Source of the DNA: Acetobacteraceae bacterium
GTDB lineage: Bacteria > Pseudomonadota > Alphaproteobacteria > Acetobacterales > Acetobacteraceae
Assembly: GCA_019237355.1 (NCBI GenBank)
Contig: JAFAHH010000937.1
Coordinates: 1-5,514 of the forward strand
Length of the DNA: 5,514 nt
Direction: 5' to 3'
Under the pieces are notes generated by a model, which saw only the letters and a list, made by a program, of their open reading frames with translations, was not told the DNA's origin and searched no databases. How positions within the stretch are numbered: position 1 is the first letter of the stretch; the number at the start of each line of letters is the position of its first letter. Both the position numbers and the translations under genes were made by a program. This document shows, piece by piece, positions 1 through 5,310 of the stretch.

Positions 1-457
1 GGAATCACAGTAGATTCAGCCGCTTCAAGTCTGGTCAGGCAACCGATTCAAAAGACTCACTTTGATATCGGACGGACACTGAGAGCGTCAAAGATCTGCT
101 GAACTCAGACTTTCTCAACGAAGAATGGCTTAAGGCCGAGATCAAGCGCCCTCGGAAGAGCTTAGGAGGTTCTATTCGCCCCGTAAATCCTCGCGACCAT
201 GAAAGATGACCGGTACCCAGCGTGTGGTACCATTTACCCGCAAGGAGCAAAGCCCTCCGGAAAAGAAAAACGGAGAAGCGGGCGGCCTAATTACCCCTAA
301 AACGTCCTGCTTCGCCTTCGTTCGTAAACGCTTGAAATCCCAACTGGGGCTTGCGAAGCCAGTGATGCTCGCTCTTTTCGACTCGCCACAAGCGCGTAGG
401 CCCCCTTGCCGGCAGAGAGAACAGCCTCGAAAGCGGCCAATAGAGCCCGGCAGGGAC
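1..457. other. Stretch without a recognisable gene
   Basis: I recognise no gene here. A short plus-strand frame, open from 66 to a stop at 207-209, reads like protein (it contains SDFLNEEWLKAEIKRP) but has no start codon, ordinary third-position GC and no family I know, so it may be a gene remnant. A longer plus-strand frame from 206 to 691 is rich in R, P, G and E and runs antisense through the end of the DUF4239 gene, so I treat it as a shadow. Small structures are visible: GGTACC occurs twice (212-217 and 226-231), and CTGCTTCGC at 307-315 can pair with GCGAAGCCAG at 353-362 with one bulge. Neither is followed by a T run, so I do not call a terminator. Confidence 0.5.
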
Positions 458-1274
458 CTAGCCCGCTGCCCGTCCGGGAAAGCCGGAGCCTCGGTTCGAG
501 GCGAGCAGAAAGCGGTACTCTCTGCGAGGCTTTCTGGACCGCAACGGAGCGCCAGAAATCCTCATGACGCCCTCATAAGGATGGTTCAGCTCCAAAATGA
601 GGAAAATCGCCCCGGAAACCGAGAGGGCCCCGATGAACACGGCGGCGATCACCGTTGCATTGAACTGTGCAAACAGACCGAATCCCGGTAAACAGCACGG
701 CGATCCAAAAGATCAGGACTGCCAGAAACGGCCACGCGACTGAGCCTCCGAGCTCCTGCAACATGAGGAGCCGGGTCTGCTGGATGTCCGCCCCGAGCTG
801 CAGGGCCTTTTCTTGGATAAAACGCTGGGCGTCAGTATTGGGAGAGAGGTTCTGAATCGAGCCGTACAGCGTTTCAGCTTGGCCTCGCATCCTTGACGGA
901 TCAAAATGCGCGATCTGCACGCCGCTCGGCGACCAGACGCGTTGGTAAGTGGCCAGGGCTGCCTGACGAAGCATGGCGCGGGAGTCTTTCGCTTCCGGCC
1001 CATAGAAACCGAGAAGACGATCGAGCTGGACGACCTTGGCCGCGATCACGTTAAGGTCGCTGGCCTGCGTGTCATAGGAACTCTTTGCAGAGGCGATCAG
1101 CAGGCTGAGAACCAGCGCCGCCATGGTGGCGATCAGCCCCATAACGAGCTTCACCACCTCCTTGGAATCGCTATCCAAGTGATGTTCCGGCAACTTCGCG
1201 TGCAAAACAATGCCTAGGAGCGCTCCGCCGAAAGCGCAGCCAAAGACGATCGCGGCGATGGTCAAAGAGCTCAT
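458..1274 (-). pseudogene. DUF4239 (bestrophin-like) membrane protein, frameshifted
   Basis: The protein from the ATG at 1274 matches my knowledge of the DUF4239 family, inner-membrane proteins of unknown biochemical role. Two N-terminal membrane segments are visible (about residues 4-26 and 42-63), with the family-like block LPEHHLDSDSKEVVKL between them and GLIATMAALVLSLLIASAK in the second. A soluble region follows with LDRLLGFYGPEAKDSRAMLR, then a third segment near residues 180-197. At G197 the frame breaks: the original frame continues as basic nonsense to 573. Dropping one base from the GGG codon (684-686) restores FGLFAQFNATVIAAVFIGAL and the fourth segment, ending with the family-like APLR at about 540. 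Past about 536 the sequence no longer looks like the family and reaches TAG at 458-460, so the true C-terminus may also be altered. The corrected product would be about 271 residues. No strong ribosome binding site precedes the ATG. A sequencing error is an alternative to real inactivation. Confidence 0.8.
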
Positions 1275-1324
1275 TCGTTAGGGCGCCGGGACAGCAATGA
1301 ATCTCTCCAAGTCAGTGTTCGCCA

Positions 1325-1771
1325 TCAATCGAGGACGTAGCTGCACCCAGTATCGAACCCGCAGCCCGCATAAACATTGAGGAAATTATCCAACGTGGTG
1401 TGTGCCGTACTATTCGGGGGCGCGATTGTCAGATCCTGGTCCAGCACCTTCGTCTTAAACGTCCATCCCTCCGGTAGCTTGAGCTTGGAACCGAGATCCG
1501 AAAGCTTATCCATCGACAGACCTTTATCGACGTGATACGTGTAGGACTGCATCACGTAAACAACTTCTGGTGGGGCCAACAGGAAGACCGGCTTTCCCTT
1601 CTCGTATAGGTATTTCGATGCGCGGTTCGTCTCCATCATGGTATAAGGCTTCGAAATCGAGGCGCGCAAAGCCTCGAGAGACATGGAGCGCATCCAGCTC
1701 GCCTTCACGCCATCAAAATCTTTTGTCTCCGCCGAAGCCCACGGGAAAACGGGTCCAATATAGGGTCCAAG
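1325..1771 (-). pseudogene. C-terminal remnant of an uncharacterised conserved protein
   Basis: About 148 codons remain, ending at TGA (1325-1327). The sequence contains VFLLAPPEVVYVMQSYTYHV, then LSDLGSKLKLPEGWTFKTKV, then LDQDLTI, and ends with two cysteines in GCGFDTGCSYVLD. From memory, the pattern 'YVMQSY ... L.xLG..LKLP.GW.F...LD.DLT' belongs to the C-terminal half of a widespread family of uncharacterised, probably exported proteins in alphaproteobacteria. I cannot name the family or a function. The N-terminal half, including any signal peptide, is missing: reading upstream, the frame passes at about 1771 straight into a transposase fragment. The fused frame can start at ATG 2002 or 1981, so a chimeric protein of about 220-225 residues could be made, but it would lack an export signal and no ribosome binding site is visible. 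The DUF4239 gene starts 50 bases downstream on the same strand and may once have shared a transcript. Confidence 0.65.
1751..1770. repeat. 8-bp direct repeat beside the transposase junction
   Basis: GGGTCCAA occurs at 1751-1758 and again at 1763-1770, separated by TATA. The second copy abuts the point where the transposase reading frame gives way to the unrelated protein remnant. It could mark the illegitimate junction or a target duplication, or be chance; eight bases are too few to decide. Confidence 0.5.
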
Positions 1772-1987
1772 TGATGGCCGTCCAGGCTTATGCGGATTGT
1801 AACTAACTACCTCACCTTCCTGCTCGCCATAGAGCGGTTTGACGGTGCTATCGACGTCGAGAGCCCAAGTCTCATTCAGCAACGGTAATACACAATAATC
1901 GAAATGCGCCTGCAACCAGGCCAGCCCTTCCGATTCGTCGATCTTCGCCAGCGCGCGGCGAACCGCATCGCTTCCTGACATTTCAGC
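1772..1987 (-). mobile_element. Internal fragment of a DDE transposase (insertion sequence remnant)
   Basis: The minus strand encodes SDAVRRALAKIDESEGLAWL, then LDVDSTVKPLYG followed by QEGEVVSYNPHKPGRPS. This is the block around the first catalytic aspartate of a group of IS1380/IS4-like transposases, whose usual text is close to LDvDtTVKPLYGhQEGAvvgYNPHKPGRPSH. Only about 70 residues survive. The N-terminal DNA-binding part and the whole region carrying the second aspartate and the glutamate are absent, so the piece cannot transpose. No terminal inverted repeats are visible at either edge, so it is a deletion remnant rather than a complete element. The right edge falls between the end of the transporter gene (2023) and about 1985; the left edge is sharp, at the codon after GRPS. 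The IS family name is a recollection and less certain than the transposase identity. Confidence 0.75.
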
Positions 1988-2030
1988 GCGGGTAGTCGTC
2001 ATAGCGGCCGGCGATGCGCATGTCACGCAT
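1986..2030 (-). pseudogene. Possible truncated start of a gene coupled to the transporter
   Basis: An ATG at 2030 overlaps the transporter stop as ATGCGTGA, the arrangement typical of translationally coupled genes. It opens a frame reading MRDMRIAGRYDDYPR that stops exactly where the insertion-sequence fragment begins. A second in-frame ATG is at 2021. I infer that a gene which followed the transporter in an operon may have been cut off here by the insertion and a deletion. The peptide is only about 15 residues, matches no family I know and has only a weak ribosome binding site, so this may be chance. Confidence 0.2.
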
Positions 2031-3294
2031 CCGTTCTGTCGGTAACCTGCCGCGGAACCAGTAGCAGCACCGGCAAGATAGCGGCGTACACCAGCGTGAT
2101 CGCAAGCACGCACGGGTCGAACCCGCGGTAGTGGTCGTACAGCGTCGTTCCGAGCACGTCCCCGAAGCGGGAGATGACGAAATAGAGCCCACCCGACATC
2201 ATCAGCACCGAGCCCTGCAGCGCCTCCGGACACGACCGGATCAGGAGGTCCATGTAGGCCCCGGTCGCGATCCCGCCCATCAGGCCGATAGGCACCGCGG
2301 CGATCAGCGCGCCTGCGACCGAATGGATGAACAGCAGAGGCAGCATTTGCGGCACTGCCACGACCGTGCCCCAGAACAGCAGACCCCGCAGAGTGTATCT
2401 ACGGCAGAGCAGCCCGTAGAGCAGGAAGGTCGGAACGAAGGATACGGCGAAGATCGCGTTCCACTCGCCCCACTGAATGTCCGAGGCGTGCAGCGTATCC
2501 TGCAGATGGTACTGCAGGGGCGTCTGCGTCCCCGGCGCGAAGTTCCATAGCGTCCAGATCAGCAACGCCGGATACGCGGGCCAGTGGGCCAGCAGCCTGC
2601 GGAGTTGCACCACCGGGTGATGCTGCCCATGTGCGCGCCGGACGTTGTCGTATACGAAACCCGGCCGCCAGATGCCGTACAGGGCGACGACCACCATTGC
2701 CGCCCCGCCCAGTAGAAACAACGTCCGCACCGCGCGGTCCGCGCTTCCCGCCTCCAGATACTCGCTGAGGGAACCGCCGATCACCAGCGCCACCATCACC
2801 GGGATCGCTCCAACGATGTTCCAGGTGGCACTGATCTGCCCCGACATCATGTGCTCTTCGCCGATCGCGGCGCTCAGCCCGTTCTGCGCGCCGGAGACGA
2901 ACAGGAATGCCGTCGTCAGCAGCACGATGGCGGCGAGCAGCGTCCAGTACGTTACCGGAATGAAGGCGAAGGCGATATACAGCGCCGCCGTGATGCCGCC
3001 GAACAGCATGAAGAAGCCGCGGTCGCCACGGCCGAACGGGTCCCAGATGTCGCGTGCGAACCCGAACAGGCCCGACAGATAAAGCGGGATCGCGGCGATC
3101 AGGCGGAACGTCGCAACGGCGCTCGCGGACAGATCCAGCTTGTTCTTGAGCACGAACGAGATCGGGATGTCCATCAGCCCGCCGCCAGGCGCGCCGAAGG
3201 TCAGCAGCACGATCAGCACGCCGAGATAGACTATGATCCTACGCCTGACTGGCTCGGCCAAGGCTTTCGGCGCTACTGCCGTCTTGACGTCCAT
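2023..3294 (-). CDS. Major facilitator superfamily transporter
   Basis: This is an intact polytopic membrane protein of 423 residues with about twelve hydrophobic segments, the normal size and topology for the major facilitator superfamily. Approximate segments are 19-40, 61-80, 94-113, 116-138, 155-175, 188-207, 240-258, 277-296, 303-322, 326-345, 359-380 and 394-414. The loop between segments 2 and 3, GFARDIWDPFGRGDRGFFML, resembles the motif A region, with acidic and arginine residues D82, D85, R89 and R92. The second half contains RSCPEALQGSVLMMSGGLYF and then RFGDVLG, which faintly recalls the folate-biopterin (BT1) branch; the substrate is unknown. I chose ATG at 3294; a TTG at 3300 is in frame and would add two residues. 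The ribosome binding site is weak (GTGAGTGG a few bases upstream). Third-position GC is high and there are no frame breaks. The gene downstream was replaced by a transposase fragment, so any operon partner that could reveal its cargo is gone. Confidence 0.9.
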   Translation of the reverse strand: MDVKTAVAPKALAEPVRRRIIVYLGVLIVLLTFGAPGGGLMDIPISFVLKNKLDLSASAVATFRLIAAIPLYLSGLFGFARDIWDPFGRGDRGFFMLFGGITAALYIAFAFIPVTYWTLLAAIVLLTTAFLFVSGAQNGLSAAIGEEHMMSGQISATWNIVGAIPVMVALVIGGSLSEYLEAGSADRAVRTLFLLGGAAMVVVALYGIWRPGFVYDNVRRAHGQHHPVVQLRRLLAHWPAYPALLIWTLWNFAPGTQTPLQYHLQDTLHASDIQWGEWNAIFAVSFVPTFLLYGLLCRRYTLRGLLFWGTVVAVPQMLPLLFIHSVAGALIAAVPIGLMGGIATGAYMDLLIRSCPEALQGSVLMMSGGLYFVISRFGDVLGTTLYDHYRGFDPCVLAITLVYAAILPVLLLVPRQVTDRTDA

Positions 3295-3514
3295 CGGCAA
3301 CCACTCACAGTTAATCGATTCCCTATGATCTCGGAATTCTCTTCAGCCCTTCCACCTTCGAGAGTCACCGGGCCCGGGTTATGGAAAAGATCCAGGCGTG
3401 CAGCCTCTCGGCGCTTGTGCGGTGGGACGTGTCGGCCGGAGTCGATCCGGTTCACTGGTAGCGATCTAGCCCCGAAGGGGACCAAGCCTGCTACTGCAGC
3501 AACTCAAGATCAGC
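3295..3514 (-). promoter_or_regulatory. Leader region of the transporter with small hairpins
   Basis: This non-coding DNA lies upstream of the transporter start. It contains a perfect 5-bp stem with a 5-base loop (CCGGA at 3436-3440, TCCGG at 3446-3450), a CCCC-GAA-GGGG hairpin at 3470-3480 enclosed by GTAGC (3458-3462) and GCTAC (3490-3494), and a 10-bp palindrome CCGGGCCCGG at 3368-3377. The hairpins could form in the transporter's 5' leader, but I match them to no riboswitch class I know. A minus-strand frame beginning with TTG at about 3485 runs through the leader and overlaps the transporter start; it looks like a shadow. I see no convincing promoter boxes. Confidence 0.25.
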
Positions 3515-3772
3515 CTAGCCGCTGAGCCGCCACATGGCCCACGATGTTGCTAACGGCGCATGACAGCACGGCCTGTGGTGCCGACCTTGGCCCTTGCAGC
3601 ACTTTCCCGGCTTCTTGCCGCCACTAGGCCGAACTCTACCCACTTTTTCGACCAAGCACCTGAAATGACTCATTATCCCCTCCCGCAAGTAGTCAGGAGC
3701 GAGAAGCTTAAATCCCTTGGCAACGATTCCCTTGTCGATTCGAATAGGGCCGAGTCTGATCGATGTTTCCAT
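3515..3772 (-). CDS. Doubtful small ORF, unrecognised
   Basis: From ATG 3772 a frame of 85 codons begins METSIRLGPIRIDKGIVAKG and ends in a K-, R-, C- and H-rich tail with stop TAG at 3515-3517. The first 45 residues have ordinary protein-like composition, but third-position GC is only moderate, the ribosome binding site is poor and the tail is unusual. The frame is open back to 3928, through the palindromic repeats, which argues that openness here says little. I recognise no domain. It may be a decayed gene or pure chance. Confidence 0.2.
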   Translation of the reverse strand: METSIRLGPIRIDKGIVAKGFKLLAPDYLREGIMSHFRCLVEKVGRVRPSGGKKPGKCCKGQGRHHRPCCHAPLATSWAMWRLSG

Positions 3773-3796
3773 AGCTTCAGATGTAGGGGCTAACCT

Positions 3797-3836
3797 AAAA
3801 CATAATGACTTCAGTCGAAGTAGAGTGTCGCTTTTA
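3797..3836 (+). repeat. Degenerate copy of a ~39-bp palindromic repeat
   Basis: Its core ATGACTTCAGTCGAAG is the reverse complement, with small changes including one indel, of the core CTTCGACCTAAAGTCAT in the element at 4306-4344. The ends are worn: only hints of the AGAGC-type termini remain. It directly abuts the 48-bp element starting at 3837, reproducing in mirror order the arrangement found at 4243-4344. Confidence 0.55.
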
Positions 3837-3884
3837 AGAGCGCGATTCAGGCTCCGACGATTCCGGCAAAAGCCATCGCGCTCT
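3837..3884 (+). repeat. 48-bp palindromic repeat, copy A
   Basis: The unit begins AGAGCGCGAT and ends ATCGCGCTCT, a perfect 10-bp terminal inverted repeat around a 28-base centre (TCAGGCTCCGACGATTCCGG followed by CAAAAGCC). It is nearly identical to the reverse complement of 4243-4290, differing at a few positions in the centre. Length and ends suggest a small palindromic intergenic element (REP- or MITE-like) mobilised in trans or copied by recombination. I recall similar AGAGCGCGAT-ended repeats in Methylobacterium-like genomes but cannot check this. Confidence 0.85.
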
Positions 3885-4004
3885 AAAGTAGCGCGAACGA
3901 AGCTATGGATTGCCCATCCATCACGCAACCGCTAAGCCGCCCCGCGCGCATTAGCCGCATAGGGGAGGGCTCAGGCGATTCGCAATGCCCCGGGACGGCC
4001 ACGC

Positions 4005-4220
4005 TCACTCCAAGCCACGCTCCCGGCGCTCCATGCTCAGATGCTCGCGTGCCAAGCGAAGGCTTTCCTGCAGCGTCCCCAGCACCTTTCGCGCCGTCGC
4101 CGCCGCCGAGCCATGCACGGGCGACCGCTCCAGTTCCTCGATGATGCGGACGAGATGGGCAACATGCCGCTCGGCCTCCCATACGTGGCGTTGCGCGCGA
4201 GCGAGGGCATCCTCGGTCAT
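4005..4220 (-). CDS. Small charged helical protein of unknown function
   Basis: The 71-residue product starts MTEDALARAQRHVWEAERHV and continues HLVRIIEELERSPVHGSAAA and TARKVLGTLQESLRLAREHL. It appears almost wholly helical, with two helices joined by the glycine/serine turn near residue 40, and it carries many E, R and H residues and no membrane segment or signal peptide. Short proteins of this type (H..EAE.H...q..II.eLer ... L.tlqESLrlA.EHL) are common in alphaproteobacteria as stand-alone intergenic genes; I know no function. Codon use is strongly GC-biased at third positions, supporting real coding. The start is set at the second ATG (4220), because GGAG at 4227-4230 lies six bases upstream of it, whereas it directly touches the first ATG at 4226. 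The gene sits alone between two inverted copies of a compound palindromic repeat. Confidence 0.75.
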   Translation of the reverse strand: MTEDALARAQRHVWEAERHVAHLVRIIEELERSPVHGSAAATARKVLGTLQESLRLAREHLSMERRERGLE

Positions 4221-4226
4221 GGCCAT

Positions 4227-4230
4227 CTCC
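4227..4230 (-). promoter_or_regulatory. Ribosome binding site deciding the start at 4220
   Basis: On the minus strand GGAG is followed directly by ATGGCC and then ATG. The spacing of six bases fits the second ATG; the first ATG has no spacing at all. Confidence 0.6.
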
Positions 4231-4242
4231 GGACGGAAACCT

Positions 4243-4290
4243 AGAGCGCGATGGCTAAGCCGGAATCCTCGGAAGCCTGAATCGCGCTCT
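4243..4290 (-). repeat. 48-bp palindromic repeat, copy B (inverted relative to copy A)
   Basis: It begins AGAGCGCGAT and ends ATCGCGCTCT, the same perfect 10-bp terminal inverted repeat and the same 48-base length as copy A. Read on the minus strand the centre is TCAGGCTTCCGAGGATTCCG followed by GCTTAGCC, differing from copy A by a handful of substitutions. It lies 12 bases upstream of the small protein's ribosome binding site, so any promoter for that gene must overlap the repeat or lie beyond it. Confidence 0.85.
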
Positions 4291-4305
4291 TGAAACCGAA
4301 AACCC

Positions 4306-4344
4306 TAGAGCATGATGCCTTCGACCTAAAGTCATCCCGCTCTT
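4306..4344 (+). repeat. ~39-bp palindromic repeat with AGAGC-type ends
   Basis: It runs from TAGAGCATGATGCC to GTCATCCCGCTCTT. The ends AGAGCATGATG and AGAGCGGGATG (reading inward on opposite strands) match at 9 of 11 positions and resemble the AGAGCGCGAT end of the neighbouring 48-bp unit. The centre CTTCGACCTAAAGTCAT is shared, inverted and degenerate, with 3797-3836. Fifteen bases separate it from the 48-bp copy B. Confidence 0.7.
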
Positions 4345-4362
4345 ACCTAGGTGGCAGATCAT

Positions 4363-4491
4363 CTAACATCTGCTTCCCGCCCACGCCATCATGACATAGA
4401 CTTGAGACCCGAGCACTGCTGCCGCGGTGTCCAGCGGCTGAAGCCTTCTCAGCAATGCTACCCACGACCGTAAGCGAGTTACACTTCGTGT
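4363..4491 (-). pseudogene. Possible C-terminal remnant of an unknown protein
   Basis: Between stops at 4492-4494 and 4363-4365 the minus strand reads 42 codons including SWVALLRRLQPLDTAAAVLG and then SQVYVMMAWAGSRC. Alternating hydrophobic and charged residues give a helix-like pattern resembling the end of a real protein. There is no start codon near the beginning and upstream sequence is out of frame, so if real it is a fragment. I recognise no family. Confidence 0.25.
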
Positions 4492-4638
4492 TCACGCGCG
4501 GGAGGGAATAGCGCCTAGTGCGCGCTGCATTCAGCAGCGATGTGTGAGCGTGCGGGCCACGTTTGCCGAGCCCAAACAGCAGGCCTCGCAAAATCAGCTC
4601 CGCGCTGTAACCAAAGCTGATGCTGCTCGCCACGCGCG

Positions 4639-4740
4639 TTAACCCGGCATGCTGGCAAGGCGTTCGACAAAGGCATCCGCCGGCTTATGCGCAACGGCGA
4701 GCGCCACCAAGGCCTGCGGCACCACAGGATGCTGCGCATC
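4639..4740 (-). pseudogene. Possible C-terminal remnant of an unknown protein
   Basis: After a stop at 4741-4743 the minus strand reads DAQHPVVPQALVALAVAHKP then ADAFVERLASMPG and TAA at 4639-4641. The amphipathic pattern is protein-like. The opposite strand is also open here with high third-position GC (KAFDKGIRRLMRNGERHQGL), so which strand, if either, was coding is unclear. No start codon or family can be assigned. Confidence 0.22.
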
Positions 4741-5017
4741 TCATGAAGCGCGCCGAACTCCCCATCCTATCAGAACCGCCATGGCTCTGACTTCCCGGAT
4801 CGATCCCAACCCGCGATGCGGTGGAGATCGCCGTGCTGACCGAGCGGAGATCACCGATGAAGAAGCCTACTGTTGCCGTTCTAAGGCGGTCCATCGGTCA
4901 TAGCGGGAAGCTAAACCGCCGTCCGGAACCAAGCAAGAACAGAGCGCCGCGGCCTGCGCACCTTCTTCCGCGGCCCTTCCGATGCATGAGGCTGCGCTCA
5001 GCGGGTGGAGGCACGGC

Positions 5018-5188
5018 ATGCCCTGGTCGCTCATTCCCAGCGCGGCGATCCTTGGCGCCGCCCTGGTGGTCGCTAGCGCAAGGGCAGGTGAACCGCTTGC
5101 GCCTGAAAAATCCGCGAGCCGAGGCGCGCTAATGTTCGCTGGCGTCCCGTACGGGATTCGAACCCGTGTTGCCGCCGTGAGAGGGTGA
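5018..5188 (+). CDS. Small ORF with a signal-like N-terminus, overlapping a tRNA fragment
   Basis: ATG 5018 is preceded by GGAGG (5007-5011) at six bases, the best ribosome binding site in the window. The 56-residue product begins MPWSLIPSAAILGAALVVAS and continues ARAGEPLAPEK. That is a hydrophobic stretch ending in an A-x-A-like site, as in an exported peptide, though the usual positive N-terminal charge is missing. The last 17 or so residues (GVPYGIRTRV and onward) are merely the antisense of the tRNA-Glu 3' half, and the TGA stop lies in the anticodon-stem region where tRNA similarity fails. So the frame was probably longer, or ended differently, before the integrative element arrived, or it is not a gene at all. 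I recognise no family. Confidence 0.35.
   Translation: MPWSLIPSAAILGAALVVASARAGEPLAPEKSASRGALMFAGVPYGIRTRVAAVRG
5105..5130 (-). terminator. Candidate terminator downstream of the tRNA fragment
   Basis: About ten bases past the tRNA CCA end, the minus strand reads GCGCG, CCTCGGCT, CGCGG and then ATTTTTC. A CGCG/CGCG stem, possibly extended inward by CC/GG with a bulge, is followed by five T residues. The stem is short, so this is a weak call, but its position fits transcription termination of the original tRNA gene. Confidence 0.35.
5140..5188 (-). tRNA. 3' half of tRNA-Glu(CTC); likely attachment site
   Basis: Reading the minus strand, the sequence has a seven-base anticodon loop CTCTCAC (5177-5183, anticodon CTC, glutamate), the 3' anticodon stem GGCGG (5172-5176), a perfect T arm (ACGGG, loop TTCGAAT, CCCGT), the acceptor strand ACGGGAC, discriminator G and an encoded CCA ending at 5140. 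The 5' part is not a tRNA: the matching anticodon strand is TCACC rather than CCGCC, the expected acceptor partner GTCCCGT is absent, and the D-loop lacks GG. The gene is therefore a truncated copy. An integrase gene starts 123 bases beyond the break, so I read this as one att end of an element that integrates into the 3' end of tRNA-Glu. The intact tRNA would lie at the other end or elsewhere. A decayed GGATATCACC resembles the native GGACACCGCC and may extend the homology slightly. Confidence 0.75.
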
Positions 5189-5310
5189 TATCCAGCATAA
5201 GGTTGGAAACCGTGGGAACATCTCATCCCCCGGAATGTAAAGGAAAGCTGTGCCCACTTGTCCCCAGACGTTCCGGCCCGTTATGGGAGAAAGAACCCAC
5301 AGGTGCAATA
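5189..5310 (+). other. Element end between the att site and the integrase gene
   Basis: This 122-base stretch joins the truncated tRNA to the integrase start and would hold integrase or excisionase binding sites and the integrase promoter if the element is active. I see no clear -35/-10 pair and no obvious arm-type direct repeats. AGGTG at 5301-5305, five bases before the ATG, serves as the integrase ribosome binding site. Confidence 0.5.

Larger units (their letters stand above)
4345..5017. other. Decayed region with reading-frame remnants only
   Basis: No convincing gene is present. Two short minus-strand pieces look more protein-like than the rest and are listed separately (4363-4491 and 4639-4740). 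Plus-strand frames at 4649-4903 and 4821-5132 change composition along their length and lack recognisable motifs. I interpret the stretch as eroded coding DNA beside the integration boundary, but cannot name what it was. Confidence 0.4.

Noticed and set aside
491..500. GGTTCGAG resembling a tRNA T-loop
   Set aside because: No flanking acceptor or anticodon arm is present; chance match.
206..691. Plus-strand frame of 161 codons
   Set aside because: It runs antisense into the frameshifted DUF4239 gene and is R/P/G/E-rich with no recognisable motif, typical of a shadow in GC-rich DNA.
2131..3525. Several plus-strand frames opposite the transporter
   Set aside because: They are rich in Q, R, H and D, as expected for the antisense of a hydrophobic membrane protein; the minus-strand transporter explains them.
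3905..3921. Hairpin ATGGAT-TGCCC-ATCCAT
   Set aside because: A 6-bp AT-containing stem with no T run on either strand; not enough for a terminator or operator.
3773..3928. N-terminal extension of the doubtful ORF ending at 3515
   Set aside because: This part is the translation of palindromic repeats and flanks, so it is not evidence of a gene.
5140..5216. A complete, functional tRNA-Glu
   Set aside because: The 5' acceptor strand, a proper D arm with GG, and a fully paired anticodon stem are missing, so only the 3' half is supported.
4867..5226. Minus-strand frame of 119 codons
   Set aside because: It translates straight through the tRNA-Glu fragment (TRVRIPYGTP is the usual tRNA artefact) and has no coding signal.
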